From contig NZ_JAWHTC010000001.1 in NCBI RefSeq assembly GCF_032586155.1, positions 1,054,001-1,118,000 of the forward strand: a stretch of DNA of 64,000 bases, written 5' to 3'. Source of the DNA: JAWHTC01 sp032586155. GTDB lineage: Bacteria > Pseudomonadota > Alphaproteobacteria > Rhodobacterales > Rhodobacteraceae. Of this stretch, positions 44,297 through 51,868 are shown one piece after another (the first letter of the stretch is position 1; the number at the start of each line of letters is the position of its first letter). A model generated the notes under the pieces. That model made no database searches. It had not been told where the DNA came from and saw only the letters and a program-made list of their open reading frames with translations. A program made the position numbers and the translations under genes.

Positions 44297-44740
44297 ATGA
44301 CACTGCGACTTCTTTTCGCCGCTCTTGTCGCACTGGTAACGGCTACGACCGCGAACGCCCAAGGTCTTCTTTTGTCGCAGATGCAGTGCAAGGCTGACTA
44401 CCGTGGAGCGACATTTCAGGGCGTTATACAGATCCAGCTTTTTCAATATGCCGGCGCCATCGGTATTGGCGCCTCAGGCGAACGCAGCCAACTCAACTTA
44501 TTGATCAAGACCGGTCGCGCCAGTGAGATTTCCGGAACGCTCTACATGATTGGTGAGTTCATCGGGGCGGGTCTTTACGTCAATATCGAGGCGCCCAACA
44601 TCGTTGGTGGCCGAGGCGCAGGCAGCATCGTCGTGAACGGAGTCGCGCACCGCGCCACCTATGCCACGTTTGCGCTGGTCGAAGGCGGCGTTGTCGCTGT
44701 GACCGAAGATGGCGAACGGATTGAATATATCTGCCAATAG
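44297..44740 (+). CDS. hypothetical periplasmic protein
   Basis: The 147-residue protein begins with a clear signal peptide (MTLRLLFAALVALVTATTANAQ, cleavage after ANA). The mature part is rich in beta-strand-forming residues and has two Cys (in MQCKADY near its start and YICQ at its end) that could form a disulfide. No family is recognised. It lies at the edge of a lower-GC accessory patch. Confidence 0.65.
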   Translation: MTLRLLFAALVALVTATTANAQGLLLSQMQCKADYRGATFQGVIQIQLFQYAGAIGIGASGERSQLNLLIKTGRASEISGTLYMIGEFIGAGLYVNIEAPNIVGGRGAGSIVVNGVAHRATYATFALVEGGVVAVTEDGERIEYICQ

Positions 44741-45002
44741 GCTGGCCCCAGCAGACGGCAACGCGCGGTTTGGCCTTCGCGATCATTTCTGTGAAGACCG
44801 ACATTGTGTAAGACAGGCTCAAACGGGGCATTCGCCGCAAGCATGACGACAGTCGGTTAAGCGGACAAAGCACTCCTTTGGTGCAGTTGCTTATGTGGCT
44901 GCTATCAATAAAATTCCTTTGTTGTGAAGAATGATTTCAGGTGTCTATAGTTGATAGGAAAGAAAAGTAACGTTTCTTTAAATTGTCAAAAATGGATTTA
45001 TT

Positions 45003-45806
45003 GTGACTGAAACTGGATCTGCTGAGAAAGCAACGAGTGAGCAACAAGAGGCAGCCGACGTCGATCGAGGAAGCAAAGGCTCTGACAGTTTTCGTAATTG
45101 CGTCGACTGCATGTCTCGAATTTCTGAAGAGGCAAAAAAGTGCCCCGTTTGTCACTCATTTCAGCACAAAGGCCGTCACCTACTATCTCTGGCTCCAGCC
45201 CTGAGCTTATTGGTTGCCATCCTCGCGTTGATGCCCGCAACGGTGTCGATAATTGCCAAGACACTTTCCGAAAAAGAGCCACGATACAGTGTTCTCACCT
45301 TTTTCGCTGATAATATCTCCGGTCCCAATGGTCACATTCTCGATCCTCTAGATTTTGCGATCAGCGCCCAAATCACCAATTTGTCTGACGAAACCCTAAT
45401 CGTGGACGATTCTTTGACTTGCCGAACACGTGAAGGGGTCTGGGAGACCGCTTCTGAGGTGTCTACCTCCAACTCAGAAGATGAAGTGCAAGTGGCTGTA
45501 GTGAGGGAGTCTGCTGGGTTTGAATTGCACTTTGAAAATGCTGAAAAGTCACTGATACCTGCGCTATCAACGCAAACAATTTCATGGCAAGTCACAGACG
45601 ATCAGTTCGTGGAAATTAATCCGTGGAGTACGTGGCAGACGGTTGGGTTGACAAAATTCGCAGCAAGGGATTTGGGCGCATTCTATAAAGCAATCATCAA
45701 TGAGTTCGAAGAATCGAGAATCGAGAATCGAGAAGCGATGCGGGCGGGCGAGAATTTCCTCGTGGAGCAAGTTTTGATGGAGAGAATTTGGCCTCGTTTT
45801 TCCTGA
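45003..45806 (+). CDS. zinc-ribbon single-pass membrane protein, hypothetical
   Basis: The 267-residue protein has a cytoplasmic N-terminus with a zinc-ribbon pair (Cys33, Cys36; Cys47, Cys50 in CPVC), one membrane helix (about 61-85), and a 180-residue extracytoplasmic part with a LDFAISAQITNLSDETLIV strand pattern resembling beta-sandwich domains. It uses GTG with no obvious ribosome site and has markedly lower GC than its neighbours, which suggests recent transfer. A heptanucleotide repeat lies near its 3' end and a second frame stays open past it to 45979. Confidence 0.62.
   Translation: MTETGSAEKATSEQQEAADVDRGSKGSDSFRNCVDCMSRISEEAKKCPVCHSFQHKGRHLLSLAPALSLLVAILALMPATVSIIAKTLSEKEPRYSVLTFFADNISGPNGHILDPLDFAISAQITNLSDETLIVDDSLTCRTREGVWETASEVSTSNSEDEVQVAVVRESAGFELHFENAEKSLIPALSTQTISWQVTDDQFVEINPWSTWQTVGLTKFAARDLGAFYKAIINEFEESRIENREAMRAGENFLVEQVLMERIWPRFS
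45711..45738 (+). repeat. in-gene heptanucleotide repeat (GAATCGA x3, plus one variant)
   Basis: Three exact copies of GAATCGA (45711-45731) are followed by GAAGCGA. The unit is not a multiple of three, so loss or gain of a copy by slippage would shift the reading frame of the host gene. Gain of one copy would move translation into a frame that is open from the repeat to a stop at 45977-45979. Confidence 0.85.
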
Positions 45807-46216
45807 ATCTCGACTGTGATATTTCATTGGAAAACTCATATTCCGTAGTTAGCGAGGAGCTGCATTTGGAGTTTGTTGTCGAGTATTCCGGGGATGGTGG
45901 AAACTACCCTAATTGGCGAATTGGAAAAAACATTGGTGGTGGTTTTGGCAATGGATTTGGGAACGGCGCAGGCGGCTAGTCTCAACGGACATCGCGCATG
46001 TAGATTACCCTCTCCATCAAATTTCAAATCTTCAGGGCACAGATCAAGCCTATTGGGCGCGCTGTGTCGTTGCCTTGGAGTTGTGCAGGCAATCCGAGCG
46101 AAGCGGCCTTTCGTACACAGCGCGGCATTAGTCAATTAGGGTTCGAAGCCGCCGTTCGCTGCATTTGGGTCCAATGTAGGCTTTTGACTAAAAAACGGCC
46201 GCATATTATGACGCCA
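45807..46216. other. lower-GC intergenic region, possible gene remnants
   Basis: About 410 bases with no gene that I can support. One plus-strand frame (continuing past the heptamer repeat) stays open to 45979 and ends in a Gly/Asn-rich stretch GGGFGNGFGNGAGG. Other short frames to 46139 show no recognisable family. Near the DUF1638 stop, CGGCC and GGCCG flank a 21-base spacer followed by six T on the minus strand, a possible terminator for that operon. Confidence 0.45.
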
Positions 46217-46852
46217 TTATCGGGCCGCTTCCTGTTCCAGCACCATAGCCAGATCGCCATAGCCGGTCTGGCGATGCTCGAAATCTAGACCCAACCGCTC
46301 GGCGTGAGAGCGGGCGAGGTCGACAAGTGCGGGATCGTTTATCTGCGCCTGATAGACCAGCTTAGTGTAGTTGCCGAACATCATGTCGCGCAGCTCCGGG
46401 TGGCGGTCGAGCCCCATGGGGCGCCAGATGAAGGCGTCGAACTGGCGCACCAGGAAATCGGTGAGATAGAAGGCTGTGACCTCGCCAAGTGCGGCAAAGG
46501 TGTCGTTTCCCTCGAAGAAGGAATAGCAATGCGGGCCAGCGATCATGTCCACGCCTAATTCAGCGCATTTCGCTTCCAACAAGCCGCCGGTGCCGCAATC
46601 AGCATAGGCGATGAAGATGCGATCATAGTTGTCGCGGTGTTTTTCCACCGCGTTTTCGACGGCGTCTACGATCTGATCGGGATAAAGGTGCAGCTTGGCG
46701 GGCAGGCATTGCAGGTCAATATGGGTCCAGCCGTTCTGCTTTATCAGATCGAGAATTTCGCGTGCCAGAGCGCCACAGGCAATCAGAAGAAGTCTGCCTT
46801 GCCCCTTGGGGGTGAGGCCGGTTTCGGTGAGGTTTTTGTCGTCGAGTTTCAC
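46217..46852 (-). CDS. DUF1638 domain protein linked to corrinoid methyl transfer
   Basis: The 211-residue protein belongs to DUF1638: LLIACGALAREILDLI near the start, IFIAYADCGTGGLLEAKC in the middle and AGPHCYSFFEGNDTF after it. Several conserved Cys and His suggest metal or ligand binding. No biochemical role is known to me. It uses GTG with GAGG eight bases upstream; the longer frame is rejected. It is third in a minus-strand run behind the corrinoid protein and a two-helix membrane peptide, which suggests a part in corrinoid-dependent methyl transfer. Confidence 0.82.
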   Translation of the reverse strand: MKLDDKNLTETGLTPKGQGRLLLIACGALAREILDLIKQNGWTHIDLQCLPAKLHLYPDQIVDAVENAVEKHRDNYDRIFIAYADCGTGGLLEAKCAELGVDMIAGPHCYSFFEGNDTFAALGEVTAFYLTDFLVRQFDAFIWRPMGLDRHPELRDMMFGNYTKLVYQAQINDPALVDLARSHAERLGLDFEHRQTGYGDLAMVLEQEAAR

Positions 46853-46871
46853 GTCAGACCTCGGGCTTGGC

Positions 46872-47051
46872 TTAATCGCGGGGGTCGCGGCGCAATGCGC
46901 GGAGCGCGAGCGAGGCCAGCAGGACAAGAGGCAGCAGCGCGCTGAGCGTGGCACCGTTGAGTTGATCCGCGCGTGCGGCCAGAACCACAACCCAGATCGT
47001 GAGGCCCGCAGCGGCAATCACCAGGGACAGCAACATGACAAACCGGAGCAT
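46872..47051 (-). CDS. small two-helix membrane protein
   Basis: The 59-residue protein is mostly two hydrophobic helices (FVMLLSLVIAAAGLTIWVVVL and LSALLPLVLLASLAL) with a short charged tail ALRRDPRD. A near-perfect AAGGAGGG site precedes the ATG at 47051, which makes it a convincing gene in spite of its size. It sits between the corrinoid protein gene and DUF1638, 19 bases before the latter. Its role is unknown. Confidence 0.72.
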   Translation of the reverse strand: MLRFVMLLSLVIAAAGLTIWVVVLAARADQLNGATLSALLPLVLLASLALRALRRDPRD

Positions 47052-47102
47052 CGTGCCCTCCTTTCGCTGCCAACCAATGTGGGCATGGAACCAGGAAAAG
47101 AA

Positions 47103-47127
47103 AAGGCCCCGCTGTGGGCGGGGCCTT
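47103..47127. terminator. rho-independent terminator after the corrinoid protein gene
   Basis: A ten-pair stem AAGGCCCCGC/GCGGGGCCTT encloses a five-base loop. On the minus strand it is followed by TTCTTTT. It lies 20 bases after the corrinoid gene stop, so most transcripts may end here and the two downstream genes may be read by leakage or from their own promoter. Confidence 0.85.
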
Positions 47128-47146
47128 GAACAGATCGCTTTTCGGA

Positions 47147-47848
47147 TCAGGCCGAAGCGCCCTGATTGTGCTTGCGACCAACCAGGGTCTTGGCGGTTTC
47201 CACCGCGACGGCGGCGTCGCGACAATAGGCGTCGGCGCCGATGGCCTTGCCGAATTCCTCATTCAGCGGCGCGCCGCCGACCAGCACGATGTAATCCTCG
47301 CGCTTGCCTTGTTCGACCAGCGTGTCGATGACCACTTTCATGTAGGGCATGGTGGTGGTCAGCAGGGCCGACATGCCAAGGATTTCCGGTTCCTCGGTTT
47401 CCAGCGCTTCGAGATAGGCCTCGACCGCGTTGTTGATACCCAGATCGACCACTTCGAAACCGGCGCCTTCCATCATCATCGACACAAGGTTCTTGCCGAT
47501 GTCGTGGATGTCGCCCTTGACGGTGCCGATCACCATCTTGCCGACGCGCGGCGCGCCGGTGGCGGCCAGAAGCGGCTTGAGAATGGCCATGCCGCCCTTC
47601 ATCGCGTTGGCGGCCAGAAGCACCTCGGGGACAAACAGAATGCCGTCGCGGAAGTCGTCACCGACAATCTTCATGCCGCCAACCAGCGCCTCGGTCAGCA
47701 CCCGGTAAGGTTCCCAGTCGCGTTCCAGAAGAATGTTCACGGCCTCTTCGATCTCTTCCTTGAGACCGTCGTAAAGGTCGTCGAACATCTGTTGGACAAG
47801 CTCTTCGTCATCCAGTTCGCTGAGGATGATGTCGTCTTCCTCGGACAT
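47147..47848 (-). CDS. B12-binding corrinoid methyl-carrier protein (MtbC/MetH-cobalamin type)
   Basis: The 233-residue protein has an N-terminal helical cap (residues about 15-100, LVGGMKIVGDDFRDGILFVPEVLLAA) and a Rossmann-like B12 domain. The DxHxxG motif is GDIHDIGKN, with His115 as the lower cobalt ligand; SALLTTTMPYMKVVI and VLVGGAPLNEEFGKAIGADAYCRDA complete it. It shuttles a methyl group between a donor methyltransferase and homocysteine. AAAGGAAG precedes the ATG. Likely partners in the window are the homocysteine methyltransferase (50.1-51.2 kb) and the RamA-like activase. Confidence 0.93.
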   Translation of the reverse strand: MSEEDDIILSELDDEELVQQMFDDLYDGLKEEIEEAVNILLERDWEPYRVLTEALVGGMKIVGDDFRDGILFVPEVLLAANAMKGGMAILKPLLAATGAPRVGKMVIGTVKGDIHDIGKNLVSMMMEGAGFEVVDLGINNAVEAYLEALETEEPEILGMSALLTTTMPYMKVVIDTLVEQGKREDYIVLVGGAPLNEEFGKAIGADAYCRDAAVAVETAKTLVGRKHNQGASA

Positions 47849-48034
47849 GGGCGCTTCCTTTGATTGGGCGGGCGCTGTGGCCCGGGGTTGGGATGTTTCC
47901 CGATGCTAATGCCAAAATGCCGCGCCGGGACTGTTCGAATTGCGACATCGCCTGTGCAATAGCCGACTTATAGCAACGAATTTTGCCGAAGCTGTGTGAA
48001 AAATCTTCATGGGTTTGATGTGGATATTGCAAAT

Positions 48035-48049
48035 GTTCGCTAAATGTTC
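48035..48049 (+). promoter_or_regulatory. LexA (SOS) box upstream of the radical SAM gene
   Basis: GTTCGCTAAATGTTC is a perfect GTTC-N7-GTTC, the alphaproteobacterial LexA operator. It ends 12 bases before the chosen start of the radical SAM gene, a position suited to repression. The only other perfect copy I found in an intergenic region of the window precedes recA. Confidence 0.75.
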
Positions 48050-48061
48050 TCTTCCGTTGTC

Positions 48062-49150
48062 ATGCAGGACAGAAATGTGGATTTCGTGGCGCAGACGCGC
48101 CGACGTGGCCGGGGGGCGGTCAGCAACGCGGCGGGTCGCTATGAGGTGCAGCGCCACGAGGCGGTCAGCGATGGCTGGGAGATTGAGCCGGAACGGCCGA
48201 AATTCGAAACGCACGTGGCGGTCGAATGGGCACGGTCGCTGATCACCTATAACCGTTCGCCGGACCTGCCATTCGATCGCTCGATCAACCCATATCGGGG
48301 CTGCGAACATGGCTGCATCTATTGCTTTGCGCGCCCCAGCCACGCCTATCTGGGCCTGTCTCCGGGGCTGGATTTCGAGACCCGGCTGGTGGCCAAGGCC
48401 AACGCGCCGGACCTGCTGCGGGTCGAGTTGTCGAAGCCGCATTACCGTGTGGCGCCGCTGGCGATTGGGACCAACACGGACCCCTATCAACCGATTGAAA
48501 AGGAAAGAAAGTTGATGCGGGCCTGTTTGAAGGTGCTGCGCGATTTCAAACACCCGGTGGCAATTGTCACCAAGGGAACGATGGTGGAGCGAGACCTCGA
48601 TATCCTAGTGCCGATGGCGCGCGAAGGACTGGTGCGGGTCGGGGTTTCGGTGACCACGCTGGACGATACGTTGGCGCGGCGGATGGAACCGCGCGTGCCC
48701 GGGCCGCAGCGACGGTTGCGCACGATCCGCAGGCTGGTGCAGGCCGGGGTGCCGGTACGATTGATGGCTTCACCCATCGTGCCGGGGCTAAGCGATCATG
48801 AGATCGAGGCGATTCTGCAGGCGGGCGCCGAGGCCGGGGCGGATGCGGCAAGCTGGATCATGCTGCGCCTGCCGCGTGAGGTCTCGCCACTGTGGCGCGA
48901 ATGGCTGGACGAGCATTATCCTCAACGCGCTGCCAGGGTGATGGCGAGATTGCGCGAGATGCATGGCGGCAAGGATTACGACGCCCGTTGGGGGCATCGC
49001 ATGCGCGGCGAGGGCCATTATGCCGAGATGATTGCGCATCGCTTTGATCTGGCCGCCGCGCGGCTGGGGTTGAGCAGGGCACAACCGGAATTGCGCCGCG
49101 ATCTCTTCCGGGTGCCACCAAGGGTTGGGGATCAACTACGCCTGTTTTGA
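48062..49150 (+). CDS. PA0069/Rv2578c-family radical SAM protein (SplB-like), predicted SOS-regulated
   Basis: The 362-residue protein binds a 4Fe-4S cluster through Cys81, Cys85 and Cys88 (CEHGCIYC) and has the radical SAM core with SHAYLGLSPGLDFETRL and IGTNTDPYQPIE. It belongs to COG1533, the group named after spore photoproduct lyase; no direct repair activity is known for this subfamily. The ATG at 48062 is preferred because an in-frame ATG at 48044 lies inside the LexA box. The box and the family suggest a DNA damage role. The C-terminal region is basic (about residues 290-362). Confidence 0.9.
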   Translation: MQDRNVDFVAQTRRRGRGAVSNAAGRYEVQRHEAVSDGWEIEPERPKFETHVAVEWARSLITYNRSPDLPFDRSINPYRGCEHGCIYCFARPSHAYLGLSPGLDFETRLVAKANAPDLLRVELSKPHYRVAPLAIGTNTDPYQPIEKERKLMRACLKVLRDFKHPVAIVTKGTMVERDLDILVPMAREGLVRVGVSVTTLDDTLARRMEPRVPGPQRRLRTIRRLVQAGVPVRLMASPIVPGLSDHEIEAILQAGAEAGADAASWIMLRLPREVSPLWREWLDEHYPQRAARVMARLREMHGGKDYDARWGHRMRGEGHYAEMIAHRFDLAAARLGLSRAQPELRRDLFRVPPRVGDQLRLF

Positions 49151-49195
49151 TATCGGGGCGCGATATTCCGTGAAAAATCGTTGTTGCGGACGTAG

Positions 49196-50047
49196 TTATT
49201 GCGCAGGTGCCAAATAGCGCGAATAGACCCAGCCGCTGACAGGCGGCGATTGATCGGAAAGGTAGACCCGGGTCCAGTTTCCACGCGGTTCGATGGCCAG
49301 GGCAAGGGCGCCAGTGTCGAGACGTGCGCGCACCTGCGAGCGTGCGTTGGGGGCTGCGCGCAGATGTACCGTCGTGCCCAGGATGGTCAGAAAATTGCGG
49401 GCCGGGTGCGTCGCGGGGAACGGCGGTGGCATCGGTCGCGCCAGAGGCGATGGTTTTGCGGCGTCGCTGGCGTCGCTCAGCTGTGGCAGACGCAGAGTCA
49501 GGTCCGCGCTATCGGGTGCGGCAAGAGCCAGTGATGCCGGGCCGGTTTGAGGTCGGGTGCCGGGGTTCGGCTTGGCCGGAGGCGCACTGCGTGTGAGCGT
49601 CGTCAGGAGGGTCGGGGCAGAGGACGTGACTGACCCGCTTTGCGTCGTGGCGATGACCGGAGCGGAGCGCGGAGCTGCAAGGCCAGGCAGCTTGGGCTGC
49701 CAGACGGGGCCTGTAAGTGAGGGGCGTGGCGGCGCGGGCAGGGCGCGGGCCAGGCGCTCCGAGGTTGGCCGGTCAGGGGCAGTTGGTCGCGCGATGCGGG
49801 CAATGCGTTGAGCGTATGGCAGGCGGGGTGGAGTTTCGTCCTCCCCACGGCGGGCCAGATCGGTTGTGGACGCTGCAGCACTCATGTCCATCCGCTCGGC
49901 CGGGTTCTCGGGGGGCGGCACCGGCCCGCCGGTGGCCAGGGCATAGAGGATCAGGCCGACAAAAAGCGCCGGGCCCAAGGCCGATTTGTCATCGGGATTT
50001 GACATGCTGTTCTGCGTTCCGCCAGTGCTCTGGGGATCATATGCCAT
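49196..50047 (-). CDS. SH3-domain protein with N-terminal membrane anchor
   Basis: The 283-residue protein has a short cytoplasmic lead, one membrane helix (ALGPALFVGLILYALATGG), a long Pro/Ala/Thr-rich periplasmic linker and a C-terminal bacterial SH3 domain (VHLRAAPNARSQVRARLDTG ... GWVYSRYLAP). Bacterial SH3 domains usually bind peptidoglycan. Neither possible ATG (50047 or 50005) has a strong ribosome site, so the start is uncertain. Confidence 0.78.
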   Translation of the reverse strand: MAYDPQSTGGTQNSMSNPDDKSALGPALFVGLILYALATGGPVPPPENPAERMDMSAAASTTDLARRGEDETPPRLPYAQRIARIARPTAPDRPTSERLARALPAPPRPSLTGPVWQPKLPGLAAPRSAPVIATTQSGSVTSSAPTLLTTLTRSAPPAKPNPGTRPQTGPASLALAAPDSADLTLRLPQLSDASDAAKPSPLARPMPPPFPATHPARNFLTILGTTVHLRAAPNARSQVRARLDTGALALAIEPRGNWTRVYLSDQSPPVSGWVYSRYLAPAQ

Positions 50048-50136
50048 GAGCGCAGGGTCGGAAACATGGCAAACCGCCCTGTAATCCGGCTTTTCGGTCC
50101 AAATTCACCCGCTAGGCGATCGCCCCTTCGGTTGCA

Positions 50137-51150
50137 TCAACCCCGGCGGCGTCGCGGGCGGCGTTTGGCGGCGCCTGCATCCTCGCCGGTGCCATCGGCT
50201 GCGGAGGAAAATGCGCCAAGCCGTTCGGCGATGGTTTCGAGCGTTGGGCGCGGGCCACGCGGGGTGTTTTCCAGTGCTGCGCGCATCGCGGTGAGATGTT
50301 CGGCGGTGGTGCCGCAGCACCCGCCGATGATCTTGGCACCACAATCGCGGGCCAGAACGGCGTAATCGGCCATCAGTTCAGGCGTGCCGTCATAGTGGAT
50401 ATGGCCGTCATGGTATTTCGGGATGCCCGCATTGCCTTTGGCAATGATGGGACGTTCGGTTCCCTGGGCGACAAAGCCCAGAACGGTGCGCAACAGGTCC
50501 GAGCCGCCAACCCCGCAATTGGCCCCGAAGGCCATCGGCGGATTCGGCAGTTTCTCGACCAGGGTAACCATGTCGGATGAGGTCACGCCCATCATGGTGC
50601 GGCCTGCGGTGTCAAAGCTCATGGTGCCAACCCAGGGCATGTCGACCAGCTCGGCGGCGCGGGCCACGGCGCGATATTCGTCCGAGGCCGAAATGGTTTC
50701 GCACCACAATACGTCGGCGCCACCCTCTTTCAGTGCCTCGGCCTGTTCGTGGAACATCTCGACGGCGCCGTCGAAGGTAAGCGACCCCATCGGTTCCATG
50801 ATTTCGCCTGTTGGTCCGATGTCACCACCAACAACGATGGGGCGGCCCGCAGCATCGGCCACTTCGCGGCCGATTGCGGCCGCGGCGCGGTTCAATTCGG
50901 CCACACGCCCTTGGGCATCGTGCAGTTTCAGACGCGCGGCGTTGCCGCCAAAGGAATTGGTGACGAACATGTCGCTGCCCGCGTCGACGGCGCTTTTGTA
51001 AAGCGCATGAATCTTCTCGGGATGGTCGATGTTCCACAACTCGGGTGGCTCGCCGGATTCGAGGCCCATGTTGAACAGCGTCGTGCCTGTGGCACCATCG
51101 GACATCAGCCAATCGCGGGTTTCGAGCAGGTGGGCAAGCGTGTTGGTCAT
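50137..51150 (-). CDS. bmt: homocysteine S-methyltransferase, betaine-homocysteine methyltransferase-like
   Basis: The 337-residue protein is a zinc-dependent homocysteine methyltransferase barrel. The ligands are Cys212 (GANCGVGG), Cys278 and Cys279 (GGCCGTT). DGATGTTLFNMGL at the start is typical. It equals the first module of MetH. The methyl donor may be betaine or, more likely here, a methyl-corrinoid protein. It ends in an Arg-rich tail (KRRPRRRRG) like that of the RamA-like activase. CGGGAGAT precedes the ATG. Confidence 0.9.
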   Translation of the reverse strand: MTNTLAHLLETRDWLMSDGATGTTLFNMGLESGEPPELWNIDHPEKIHALYKSAVDAGSDMFVTNSFGGNAARLKLHDAQGRVAELNRAAAAIGREVADAAGRPIVVGGDIGPTGEIMEPMGSLTFDGAVEMFHEQAEALKEGGADVLWCETISASDEYRAVARAAELVDMPWVGTMSFDTAGRTMMGVTSSDMVTLVEKLPNPPMAFGANCGVGGSDLLRTVLGFVAQGTERPIIAKGNAGIPKYHDGHIHYDGTPELMADYAVLARDCGAKIIGGCCGTTAEHLTAMRAALENTPRGPRPTLETIAERLGAFSSAADGTGEDAGAAKRRPRRRRG

Positions 51151-51201
51151 CAGGGATCTCCCGGGCGCAGATGTGGCGCGAATTCATGCGCCTTCCCCTG
51201 T

Positions 51202-51230
51202 CACAGAAGGGCGTGGGCTGCAATTGTCAA
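51202..51230 (-). promoter_or_regulatory. possible promoter of the homocysteine methyltransferase gene
   Basis: On the minus strand a consensus TTGACA (51230-51225) is followed after 17 bases by TCTGTG, a weak -10. The transcript would have a leader of about 45 bases holding a small hairpin GGCGC/GCGCC. No known SAM or SAH riboswitch pattern was recognised in the leader. Confidence 0.3.
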
Positions 51231-51323
51231 TTTTTCAGAATGATCATGAGAGGCGGTATCATTCGGAGTTCCACCGGATAATCGGAAGAGGGAAGGCGTG
51301 ACAGCCACAATTCGGGCAAAAAC

Positions 51324-51351
51324 AAACGCCGCCCCGGTTGGGGCGGCGTTT
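51324..51351. terminator. rho-independent terminator after the zeta-subunit gene
   Basis: A 12-pair perfect stem AAACGCCGCCCC/GGGGCGGCGTTT encloses GGTT. On the minus strand it runs into GTTTTTG. It lies 30 bases after the DUF1476 gene and separates it from the methyltransferase promoter region. Confidence 0.92.
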
Positions 51352-51380
51352 CAAAAAACCGGATCGGTTTGAAAGAGGGT

Positions 51381-51698
51381 TTAATTGACCTCGTTCATCA
51401 CCTGCTCTTTGGCGACCGGCGTCAGCTCGGCCAGTTTGGCGCGCACGGTGTCTGCGTCGGCAATGTCACCCAGATCGCCCGAAACCTTGCGGATCACGTC
51501 TTCGTTGCCGGCTTCTTCGAAGTCGGATTTGACCACTTCGATCGCGTAGGCGTCGGCCTCGGCGCCGGATTTTCCCAGAAGCTCGGCCGCCCAGAGGCCC
51601 AGAAGCTTGTTGGCGCGGGCGGCAGCCTTGAACTGCATTTCTGCGTCATGGGCGAATTTGTTTTCAAAGGCGCTTTCGCGTTCGTCGAAGGTGGTCAT
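51381..51698 (-). CDS. DUF1476 protein, F1Fo-ATP synthase inhibitory zeta subunit
   Basis: The 105-residue protein starts MTTFDERESAFENKFAHDAEMQFK and continues with LLGLWAAELLGKSGAEADAYA. This matches DUF1476, which in Paracoccus is the zeta subunit that inhibits the F1-ATPase through its N-terminal helix. A GGAGG site precedes the ATG. It is divergent from purC, a common roseobacter arrangement, and far from the atp operon. Confidence 0.92.
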   Translation of the reverse strand: MTTFDERESAFENKFAHDAEMQFKAAARANKLLGLWAAELLGKSGAEADAYAIEVVKSDFEEAGNEDVIRKVSGDLGDIADADTVRAKLAELTPVAKEQVMNEVN

Positions 51699-51868
51699 GA
51701 GGGGCCTCCAAGGGTATCAGTAGATTTGTCACCCATATGCCCGCGCGCGAGCACAAGGGCAACCCCTGATAGGGTAGCGCGACAAAGCACCCTTTGCAAA
51801 ACCTTGCCCATGCAATATGACGGCGCCAAATGGCGCGAGATGAGTCCCGCCACGCGAGAGGAGCCCCC

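Noticed and set aside
45836..46139. Overlapping short frames on both strands in the low-GC patch
   Set aside because: None has a convincing start or family. Only the frame continuing from the heptamer repeat is noted, as a hypothesis.
51151..51250. Possible SAM or SAH riboswitch before the homocysteine methyltransferase gene
   Set aside because: I looked for SAM-II, SAM/SAH and SAH patterns in the leader and did not recognise any; only a small hairpin is present.
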